From assembly GCF_030506305.1 (NCBI RefSeq), contig NZ_CP119421.1, positions 2,085,501 through 2,149,500 on the forward strand: a stretch of DNA of 64,000 nt, in the 5' to 3' direction. The stretch is from Porifericola rhodea. GTDB taxonomy: Bacteria > Bacteroidota > Bacteroidia > Cytophagales > Cyclobacteriaceae. Below are positions 26,702 through 34,027 of this stretch, in pieces. Numbering within the stretch: the first letter of the stretch is position 1; every line of letters starts with the position of its first letter. A program made the translations under genes and the position numbers. The notes beneath the pieces are model-generated. The model did not search any database and was not told where the DNA came from. It worked only from the letters and a program-made list of their open reading frames with translations.

Positions 26702-27438
26702 TGAACACTAAGCAAAACAAGCAGGTAAATTTTCAACATCTCGGTCTGATTGATTATCAGGAGGCCTGGGATTATCAGGAAAAGCTATTTGCCGAAACCA
26801 TAGCGCTCAAAATTCAGAATCGTAAGCTGCCGGAGAACGAACAGCAGCTTACACCAAATTATCTGCTTTTTTGCCAGCACCCCCACGTATATACACTTGG
26901 CAAAAGTGGGCAGCAGGAGCATCTGCTTCTTAGTGAGCAGGCACTGGTAGAGAAAAATGCCCGCTATTATAAAATTAACCGTGGTGGTGATATAACTTAT
27001 CATGGCCCCGGACAGATTGTTGCCTACCCCCTGCTAGATCTGGATAACTTCTTTACAGACATTCATCGCTATCTCCGTTATCTTGAAGAAGCTGTAATCC
27101 TTACCCTGTCTGATTATGGACTGGAAGCCGGACGTATAGATGGCCTCACGGGCGTATGGCTGGACCATGTAGCGCAAAAGAACCCACGGAAAATCTGTGC
27201 TATGGGTGTAAAATCCAGCCGCTGGGTTACTATGCATGGGCTCGCATTTAACGTAAATACAGACTTGCAGTATTTTGAGTATATAGTACCCTGCGGCATC
27301 AGTGATAAGGCAGTTACCTCTTTGGAAAAAGAACTGGGAAGCCCACAAAATATAGAAGAAGTAGAAACCAGACTAAAGCAGCATCTGGCCAATCTTTTTG
27401 AAATGGATCTGGTAGCCAAGAAGCCAGCAGCACTTTAA
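26701..27438 (+). CDS. lipB: Lipoyl(octanoyl) transferase
   Basis: Encodes 245 residues. Moves the octanoyl group from acyl carrier protein to lipoyl domains of 2-oxoacid dehydrogenases and the glycine cleavage H protein. The LipB signature RGGDITYHGPGQ, the catalytic Lys in CAMGVKSSRWVTMHG and the acyl-carrying Cys in VPCGISDKAVTSL are all present. The start ATG shares its A with the manA stop codon. The small conserved gene that follows lies 15 bp downstream, making a manA-lipB-hypothetical operon. Confidence 0.96.
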   Translation: MNTKQNKQVNFQHLGLIDYQEAWDYQEKLFAETIALKIQNRKLPENEQQLTPNYLLFCQHPHVYTLGKSGQQEHLLLSEQALVEKNARYYKINRGGDITYHGPGQIVAYPLLDLDNFFTDIHRYLRYLEEAVILTLSDYGLEAGRIDGLTGVWLDHVAQKNPRKICAMGVKSSRWVTMHGLAFNVNTDLQYFEYIVPCGISDKAVTSLEKELGSPQNIEEVETRLKQHLANLFEMDLVAKKPAAL

Positions 27439-27453
27439 TTATGGAGTACTAAT

Positions 27454-27855
27454 ATGAAGAAAGATATAGATTTTCCTAAAGTAGAAGGAGTATCCATGGC
27501 AATTACTCGCCGAAGAAACACAGAGTCTCGTGAGTACGACTATTTTGTGTATCTAATTAATGATAAAAATGTAAGGTTAGAAAACGTTTTAATCAATTCT
27601 TCTGGTTATAGCGAAGGTAATAAGACTAAAACATCTACACTTAGGCACTTTACTAAAAGTATTGAGCCGCTCACTTCTTTTAAAGTGGAAACTATTATGC
27701 CCGACCTTTTTAAGCTGGTCAACCAATTTTGGGTGAGCTTTTATATTGGCGATAAACTATACGATAAAAAGTTTCTCTTTCTACCCGAGAGCACACACGA
27801 AGATCACTTTTCTTTCATAGAGTCGGTACAGATGGAAGGGGTATTGCATGCCTAG
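27454..27855 (+). CDS. Small conserved Bacteroidota protein
   Basis: Encodes 133 residues. Alternating beta-strands (MAITRRRNTESREYDYFVYL, ENVLINSSGY, FKVETIMPDLFKLVNQFWVS) suggest a compact beta-sandwich. From memory, homologues are widespread in Bacteroidota and are sometimes mislabelled phenylalanyl-tRNA synthetase subunit alpha, to which this has no resemblance. No signal peptide. Being 15 bp after lipB suggests co-transcription, but it does not establish a link to lipoylation. Confidence 0.75.
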   Translation: MKKDIDFPKVEGVSMAITRRRNTESREYDYFVYLINDKNVRLENVLINSSGYSEGNKTKTSTLRHFTKSIEPLTSFKVETIMPDLFKLVNQFWVSFYIGDKLYDKKFLFLPESTHEDHFSFIESVQMEGVLHA

Positions 27856-28105
27856 GTAATAATTAGTGAAGAAATTGGTTTGTTCACAATATTTATTACT
27901 TGTCACTGGTAATATTGAGCATATACACTTAATTTGTTGCTAAAGTCCTTTAGTTAGCCTGACCTTTCAAAAGTTAAAAGCCTAAAAATAGCTGTATCTC
28001 AAGCGTCGTAACATAGACAATATAATTGAGAAAAATGCTTAGGCTTTATCTACTAACTTTCTGGACTGTTCTGCGTATTTGCAAAGAGTTAAGTATGTGT
28101 TTAAG

Positions 28106-30628
28106 ATGTACCGGAAAAGACCCCATGTAAGCTGTTTTCTTTTAGTTCTATTGCTCCTCTGCTCCCTAGGTTTAGGCATGTCGGTTGCGCAGGAGCTAGT
28201 TGTAAGTGGAAAAGTAACCGATGCTGAAACCGGTGATGCTGTACCTTTTGCTAATGTTGTGCTTAAAAGTACAGGAAAAGGTACCAATACCGATTTTGAT
28301 GGTATTTTTCAGTTACAATTGCCCGCCCATTCGCAGCAAGATACTTTGCAGATAAGCTATGTGGGGTATATCTCTAAGTCACGGGCTTTTACCCCTGCCA
28401 AAAGTCAAACTATTAACATTCAGCTTTCGCCAGATGTAGTCTCTTTACAGGAGGTTGTCTTTTATGCAGGCGAAAACCCTGCCTTTGAAATTTTGCGCCG
28501 CTTAGATAAGCGCAGAGACATCAACAACAGAAGTAAGCTGGATGCCTATGAGTATGAGAGCTATACAAAAGTTGAAATTGATATAGATCATCTGCCGGAA
28601 AAAGAGAGGCAGAGTAGTTTTTTGCGTAAAGTTACAGATCGTTTGGATAGCCTTCAGCAGGTTTTAGGCGAAGATGGAAAACCCATTATTCCTGTGTTTT
28701 TGTCAGAAACGGTATCGCAGGTTTACCATAAAAACAATCCAGACCTCCGAAGAGAGAATATTCTAAAAACCAAGATTTCTGGCGTAGGCCTGCAGGCAGA
28801 CAGTTGGTTGGCGCAAATTACTGGATCTACCTTTCAGCAGTATAATTTTTATCAAAACTGGCTCAATATAGTGGGTAAAGAATTTATTTCTCCAATTGCG
28901 AGTGGAGCGCGACTCTATTATGAGTACGACCTAAGCGATAGCCTTTATGTAGGCAAGGACTATTGTTATCGCCTTGATTTTTTTCCTAAAAGTGAGCAGG
29001 ATCTGGCTTTTAGAGGTACAGTCTGGATTACGAAGGAAGAATACGCCTTAAAACAGGTAGACGTACAAATTACTGAAAAGGCTAACCTCAATTATATTGA
29101 GCAAATTCGTATTCAGCAGACGCTGACTAAAGATAGCTCAGAGGCCTGGCTTCCTGAGAAAACCAGAGTGCTGATAGACTCTGAAGAGTTTGGCAATACC
29201 CCAGGCCTGTTAGCAAAGTTTTATAGTTCTAATCGCGATTTTGTTGTTAACCGGGAGCATGACAGCCGATTTTACGAAACGAATGTAAGTGTACTGGAAA
29301 CTGCTTATGAGACGGATGAAAGCTATTGGCAACAAAATCGTCACGAGCAACTGACAAGTAGTGAGCTGCAATTGTATGATATGATAGATACGCTCAACCA
29401 GATTCCGGTAGTAAAAACATATGCTACCATACTAGATACATTTATCAGTGGTTATAAACCTATCGGAAAGATTGATATTGGGCCTTATCTCTATACTTAT
29501 GCAAACAATACTGTAGAAGGACACCGAGGTAGATTAGGTTTCAGAACAAATAGTAATTTCAGCAAAAGGTGGACTTTAAGAGCCTATGGGGCATACGGAA
29601 CCTTAGATAAACAATGGAAATATGGAGCAGGGGTTGACTATATTTTAAGTCGTGCCCCTTGGGCTACAGTTAGTATAGACCACTCTCATGACCTAAGCCA
29701 GATTGGAATTTATGCCGAAGAGTTACAGAACGAAAACTATATCTTTTATGCGTCTTCATTTTTTGGCGATTTAGATCGTGCCTATAGATTTGACAGAACA
29801 AGTATTAGTCTCTTTCGTCAGCTACCCCTAGGCCTATCTACTACAGCTACTTTTCGTCATGAGTGGTTTGAGCCGCTCTTTAACTTTGCCTATCTGGAAA
29901 ACCCTTCAGACGCACTTTCAGTACAGGATGGGCGTTTTACTACTTCTGAAATTAGGTTGGAAGCTAAGTTTGCACGTGATGAGCAGTTTGTGCAGCAGGG
30001 AAATCGCCGTTTGAGTTTAGGAACTTTGCGTTGGCCTGTATTTAAGCTTAAATATACCATAGGTCTGGAGGGTGTGCTGAGTAGCGACTTTGCTTACCGT
30101 AAGCTTGAAGGTAGCATCAGCCAACGGTTAAAGATGGGTATCCTTGGAACTTCTACTTACGAATTAGAAGGAGGGTACATATTTGATGCTTTACCCTATC
30201 CATTGCTTAAAATACATTTAGGCAATGAGTCGTCTTTTTACTCTACCGCAGCATACAGTACTATGAACAGGATAGAGTTTATCAGCGACCACTATGCGGC
30301 ACTTCATTACAAGCATTCATTTCAGGGTTTTATACTGAACAGGGTTCCGCTCATCAAAAAGCTGAAATGGCGGCTACTGGCTACTACCAATGTGTTGTAT
30401 GGAGGAATACGAGAAGAAAATAAAAAAATACTGGCAGAGACAGATCTAGCGGGTAACCCTATACCAACATTTGGATACCTGGGTGATAAGCCATTTGTAG
30501 AAGTGGGTTATGGTGTAGAAAATATTTTTAGAGTAGTAAGAGTAGATGCTTTCCATAGACTAACTTACAGAAATAACTCTGCTGCCAGTAAGTTTAAAGT
30601 GATGCTATCTTTCCAGTTCATTCTATAA
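28106..30628 (+). CDS. DUF5686-type outer-membrane protein with carboxypeptidase-like regulatory domain
   Basis: The ATG at 28106 gives 840 residues with a signal peptide (MYRKRPHVSCFLLVLLLLCS). Residues about 32-115 are a CarboxypepD_reg-like beta-sandwich (VVSGKVTDAETGDAVPFANV, DTLQISYVGY). A soluble middle part and a long C-terminal beta-barrel follow, as in the DUF5686 family common in Bacteroidota. These proteins are outer-membrane and of unknown role; they lack the TonB box and plug of TonB-dependent receptors. It converges closely on the next gene (8 bp). Confidence 0.85.
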   Translation: MYRKRPHVSCFLLVLLLLCSLGLGMSVAQELVVSGKVTDAETGDAVPFANVVLKSTGKGTNTDFDGIFQLQLPAHSQQDTLQISYVGYISKSRAFTPAKSQTINIQLSPDVVSLQEVVFYAGENPAFEILRRLDKRRDINNRSKLDAYEYESYTKVEIDIDHLPEKERQSSFLRKVTDRLDSLQQVLGEDGKPIIPVFLSETVSQVYHKNNPDLRRENILKTKISGVGLQADSWLAQITGSTFQQYNFYQNWLNIVGKEFISPIASGARLYYEYDLSDSLYVGKDYCYRLDFFPKSEQDLAFRGTVWITKEEYALKQVDVQITEKANLNYIEQIRIQQTLTKDSSEAWLPEKTRVLIDSEEFGNTPGLLAKFYSSNRDFVVNREHDSRFYETNVSVLETAYETDESYWQQNRHEQLTSSELQLYDMIDTLNQIPVVKTYATILDTFISGYKPIGKIDIGPYLYTYANNTVEGHRGRLGFRTNSNFSKRWTLRAYGAYGTLDKQWKYGAGVDYILSRAPWATVSIDHSHDLSQIGIYAEELQNENYIFYASSFFGDLDRAYRFDRTSISLFRQLPLGLSTTATFRHEWFEPLFNFAYLENPSDALSVQDGRFTTSEIRLEAKFARDEQFVQQGNRRLSLGTLRWPVFKLKYTIGLEGVLSSDFAYRKLEGSISQRLKMGILGTSTYELEGGYIFDALPYPLLKIHLGNESSFYSTAAYSTMNRIEFISDHYAALHYKHSFQGFILNRVPLIKKLKWRLLATTNVLYGGIREENKKILAETDLAGNPIPTFGYLGDKPFVEVGYGVENIFRVVRVDAFHRLTYRNNSAASKFKVMLSFQFIL

Positions 30629-30635
30629 GATATAT

Positions 30636-31022
30636 TTAAGGTTGCTCCAGTAGCGGACGTCCAATTTTGCTAAAATAATAGGGGTAACGCTTGATTATCC
30701 TTTTGCGCTCTTCATCTGTTTTGGCAGCTTTATAAGCTTCCATAGCCAATTTATTTATATCGCTTATTTCTTTGCGTTCGGCTTTGGTCAGGTACCAATG
30801 GGTAAATGTATTTTCCAACTCAGTAATCAAGTTTTTTTCAGAGTATTCTTTAGCACTAATATTTTCTACGGTGTAGTGGTTGGCACTTGTCTCAGTATAT
30901 GCATGCTTTAGAGGACGATCCATAGCATGAGATGCTCTCTCTTTGCTGGGAATTACAACGGTGTAGATAAATATGGCAAGGCCGCTCAGGATAGTAATAG
31001 TATAAGGTAATGCTCTTTGCAT
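30636..31022 (-). CDS. Small membrane-anchored hypothetical protein
   Basis: The ATG at 31022 gives 128 residues; a TTG-started frame to 31076 adds 18 residues that spoil the N-terminal signal. One membrane segment (ITILSGLAIFIYTVVIP) precedes a helical, charged region (TKAERKEISDINKLAMEAYK, then TDEERKRIIKRYPYYFS). No family is recognised. The gene stands alone between convergent and minus-strand neighbours. Confidence 0.6.
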   Translation of the reverse strand: MQRALPYTITILSGLAIFIYTVVIPSKERASHAMDRPLKHAYTETSANHYTVENISAKEYSEKNLITELENTFTHWYLTKAERKEISDINKLAMEAYKAAKTDEERKRIIKRYPYYFSKIGRPLLEQP

Positions 31023-31247
31023 TGCGGTTTGGTGTATTGATTGAGTGTAAACGCTTAAAAAGTGCCAGGCTTGCAAACTAAAACAGCCTATCTATTAATC
31101 TCTAGCAAAAAAATAGCTATAAAAAACTAAACATGGGCAGTATATGAAGCAAAAAAGGTGTTTTTACCCTTAATATTGAGTGTTCTTAAATAACTATACT
31201 GCTCAAAAAATATAGTCTAATATAAGTAGATTTTGAGTAAAATCTAC

Positions 31248-32105
31248 TTATAAACTTAATCCTGGATCATTCTCTGAAAAAATAATTGATAAAAGTGTCT
31301 TTATCTCTTCTGCTTTGTCATAATCTCCCAACTTCTCAAAAGACACAATCAGGTTACGAAACATTCTTCTTATAATATCAACATTGCTACAAGGCTCGTA
31401 AAAGATATCTATTGGCTGAAGCTTTAGCTGTGCAATATAATTGTCAATATCGTTTTTGCTAAAAATTAGCCCACGATTGAAAGCATTTACATAAAATTGC
31501 ATTTCCTCTGACTTATAGGTTAAGATAAAGAGGCTGGGTAAGTTAACTCCATAAATTGGCAACTTAAGGCGCCGGGCCACCAGCATATATATTACACAAA
31601 GGCTAATTGGGTTTCCTTTTTTACTCTCCAGCACCATGTTAATCATGGAATTTGCCGGAGCATGAAAGTTTTTAGTATTGGCGCTAAATTTCAGCTTACT
31701 GAAGAGTACGCTATTTAAAATTTTGACCTGGTCAAAGGGGTGGACGTCTGTTTTAAACTCCAGCCAGGCCTCATAGTAGATTTGTTCTAACTGTTTTTTA
31801 AGTTGATCCAGCGATAAGTCAGGGTATTGGTAGGTTGCAATAATCCACATCCCTTCCAGTAAATCCTGATCTTCAGAATTAAACCAGTTTTTCAATCTGT
31901 TCTTAAGAGATTCAAACTGAAGGGTATGGATAATGTCTTCTATCCTCTTCTGTACGTTAGGGTTAAAGCTGTTTTCCCACTGCTCTTCTAAAAAAGGGAT
32001 AATAACATCTCCAAAAGAAATAATTTTATCCTCCACATGTCCTAATACCTCCTGGTCATCATCGTCTAGTAATGAAACTAGTGCTTTTAACTCTTTATCG
32101 TCCAT
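31248..32105 (-). CDS. SirB1/transglutaminase-like family protein
   Basis: The ATG at 32105 gives 285 residues; the longer frame to 32123 starts at TTG. The central region matches Transglut_core2/SirB1: NSMINMVLESKKGNPISLCV followed by IYMLVARRLKLPIYGVNLPS, with the conserved KxGNPISL motif and later FYVNAFNRGLIFSKND. Members lack a proven activity; some relatives have tetratricopeptide ends. HEAT-like N-terminal helices (ALVSLLDDDDQEVLGHVEDK) are visible. It follows mlaD by 43 bp and is probably in one operon with amidase and mlaD. Confidence 0.85.
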   Translation of the reverse strand: MDDKELKALVSLLDDDDQEVLGHVEDKIISFGDVIIPFLEEQWENSFNPNVQKRIEDIIHTLQFESLKNRLKNWFNSEDQDLLEGMWIIATYQYPDLSLDQLKKQLEQIYYEAWLEFKTDVHPFDQVKILNSVLFSKLKFSANTKNFHAPANSMINMVLESKKGNPISLCVIYMLVARRLKLPIYGVNLPSLFILTYKSEEMQFYVNAFNRGLIFSKNDIDNYIAQLKLQPIDIFYEPCSNVDIIRRMFRNLIVSFEKLGDYDKAEEIKTLLSIIFSENDPGLSL

Positions 32106-32147
32106 AGGTTCTTCCCCTCTCAAATTCTAAGCGTAAGTTATATAGTG

Positions 32148-33071
32148 TTAATCTTTACCGCCAAAGATAGAAAATCTCACGTAGCGTTTTGGATTAGCCT
32201 TCAAATCTACTAATAAGCTATCCAGATCAGCAACAGTTTGATTAAGATTGACATACAAAGAGTCATCATTAATAAGTTTACCCATAGTACCATCCTCCTG
32301 CTGCATTTTTTGAGTTATAGACTGTAGGTTAGCCATAGTCTGATCTAGCTTTTGCACAGTAGATTGTAACTGAATCTGGTTGAGCGAATCCGCCAGATTA
32401 TTAAGTTTTGCCATGAGAGGAGCCACCCCTTGCTGCTCATCAGCCAATGTTTCTGAGAGTGTACTTAGGTTGGTAATAATATTACCGAGGTTTCTACGAT
32501 TTTCTGCCACGAGAGATTCTGCCTCTACAGTAATGCTTTCTACGTTCTCCAGCGCATTAGTTACACTCCCCGTATCGCGAACAAAGGCAGAAAGAATAAA
32601 ATTTAATTTAGTAATAGTGGAGTCAAGCTGATCTACAATGGGAAGCGTTTTGGCCTGTACCAGTTCAGCAATACCTACCTCCTTTTTAGACACTAAAGTA
32701 TCGCCCTCTGCCAATGGTTGGTTTATATCTCCGGTCTCTAGAATAATGGCTTTGCCCCCCAGTAGGTCACTGGTAGTGAGTACAGCGGCAGCATTTCTGC
32801 CTACAATCACTTCTTCGTCCAGCTTAAGGGTTACCAATAACTTATTATTACGACTTTGTAGCAGATCTATTTTATCCACATAACCTACCGGTAAACCGTT
32901 GATCAATACTGAATTTGAGGCAGTAAGACCATCTATTTCTTCGTATACCACGTAGTATGTGTTGTTGGTTGAGAGTATTTCGGTTCCTTTTAAAAATCTG
33001 ATACCAAAATAGAGTATGGCTCCTGCTATTATGGCTAGGATAGCTACTTTAACTTCTTTGGAAACTTTCAC
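32148..33071 (-). CDS. MlaD/MCE family protein
   Basis: Encodes 307 residues. An N-terminal membrane anchor (VAILAIIAGAILYFGIRFL) is followed by one MCE domain at about 35-115: YYVVYEEIDGLTASNSVLIN, GLPVGYVDKIDL and LLVTLKLDEEVIVGRNAAAV. A long helical C-terminus (about 130-290) follows with repeating leucines, expected to form the hexameric tube that passes lipids between membranes. MlaE permease and MlaF ATPase are not in the window, so the partners lie elsewhere. It sits downstream of the amidase gene (gap 94 bp). Confidence 0.92.
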   Translation of the reverse strand: MKVSKEVKVAILAIIAGAILYFGIRFLKGTEILSTNNTYYVVYEEIDGLTASNSVLINGLPVGYVDKIDLLQSRNNKLLVTLKLDEEVIVGRNAAAVLTTSDLLGGKAIILETGDINQPLAEGDTLVSKKEVGIAELVQAKTLPIVDQLDSTITKLNFILSAFVRDTGSVTNALENVESITVEAESLVAENRRNLGNIITNLSTLSETLADEQQGVAPLMAKLNNLADSLNQIQLQSTVQKLDQTMANLQSITQKMQQEDGTMGKLINDDSLYVNLNQTVADLDSLLVDLKANPKRYVRFSIFGGKD

Positions 33072-33165
33072 TAAAAAATATTATTGGTTAGTATTTATCA
33101 TAGGCTATAAAAACAACCCATCGCATAAGCTAGAGGGTTGATAGTTTTAAATAACGAGATAATTC

Positions 33166-33951
33166 TTAAAGGGATTCTATTTCTTGCTTATAATCTCTAA
33201 TAGCACGATAAATCCCTGAAGCAATATATACCTGCCCCAGCCGATCATTAAGATACTTTTCTTCTTTGGGGTTGGTGAGGTAACCTACCTCTACCAGCAC
33301 ACTGGGCATTGACGTACGCCAAAGCACCCAAAACCCGGCCTGTTTAACCCCTCGGCTTCGACGACCTACGCGCTCTTTAAATTGTCTCTCTATTTTATCT
33401 GCTAACCGTAGGCTATTGTTTAGATATGCCCCCTGGTACAATGAAAAAAGTATATGAGACTCAGGAGAAAGTGGATCAAAACCTTCATAGCGCTCTTCGT
33501 AGTTTTCCTCCATCAGTATCACTGAGTTTTCGCGCTTCGCCACTTCCAGGTTACCTTCGCGAGTATGCGCACCCATAACGTAACTTTCTGTACCGTGCAC
33601 CGACTCATTGCCTGGTGGTAGCGCATTAGCATGAATAGAAATAAAGATATCAGCATCATTTTTGTTTGCCAAAACCGCACGATCTTCTAGAGATGGAAAG
33701 CTGTCATCGGTACGAGTAAAGATTACTTCTACGTCATCCATGTTTTCCTTAATAATGCGGCCAAGATGTGTCGCAATATTAAGTACTACATCTTTTTCGT
33801 TAGAAATAAGCCCATGAGTGCCAGGATCTTTACCTCCATGCCCAGGGTCTATGACTACTTTCTTTACTCTATATTGTTTGACGCCTGCCGTATTGAAAGT
33901 GGCAGCTAGCAACAGGAGCGAAAAACTACTGATTAAGATAATATTTTTCAC
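33166..33951 (-). CDS. N-acetylmuramoyl-L-alanine amidase (Amidase_3)
   Basis: GTG at 33951 is preferred because it begins a classic signal peptide (MKNIILISSFSLLLLAATFN) and leaves room for a promoter; the ATG at 33993 lies inside the putative divergent -7 boxes. The product has 261 residues. Zinc and catalytic residues are complete: VVIDPGHGGKDPGT with the first His, SNEKDVVLNIA with Glu, FISIHANAL with the second His, and SVLVEVGYLTN with the catalytic Glu. It cuts the peptide from MurNAc in the periplasm. Divergent from lptD and followed by mlaD, giving an envelope-assembly group. Confidence 0.93.
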   Translation of the reverse strand: MKNIILISSFSLLLLAATFNTAGVKQYRVKKVVIDPGHGGKDPGTHGLISNEKDVVLNIATHLGRIIKENMDDVEVIFTRTDDSFPSLEDRAVLANKNDADIFISIHANALPPGNESVHGTESYVMGAHTREGNLEVAKRENSVILMEENYEERYEGFDPLSPESHILFSLYQGAYLNNSLRLADKIERQFKERVGRRSRGVKQAGFWVLWRTSMPSVLVEVGYLTNPKEEKYLNDRLGQVYIASGIYRAIRDYKQEIESL

Positions 33952-33980
33952 GGAGCTACGGTTGTTAGATAAACAAACAA

Positions 33981-33988
33981 TAACTTTG
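33981..33988 (+). promoter_or_regulatory. -7 box of lptD inside a 16-bp palindrome
   Basis: TAACTTTG is an exact TAnnTTTG match with a leader of about 35 nt to the TTG at 34028. It lies in the perfect palindrome AACTTTGTACAAAGTT (33982-33997), so the minus strand has CAACTTTG at the matching place, which could serve the amidase gene. Confidence 0.6.
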
Positions 33989-34027
33989 TACAAAGTTGAT
34001 ACATTTTATTAAAAACTGAAATAGCGG

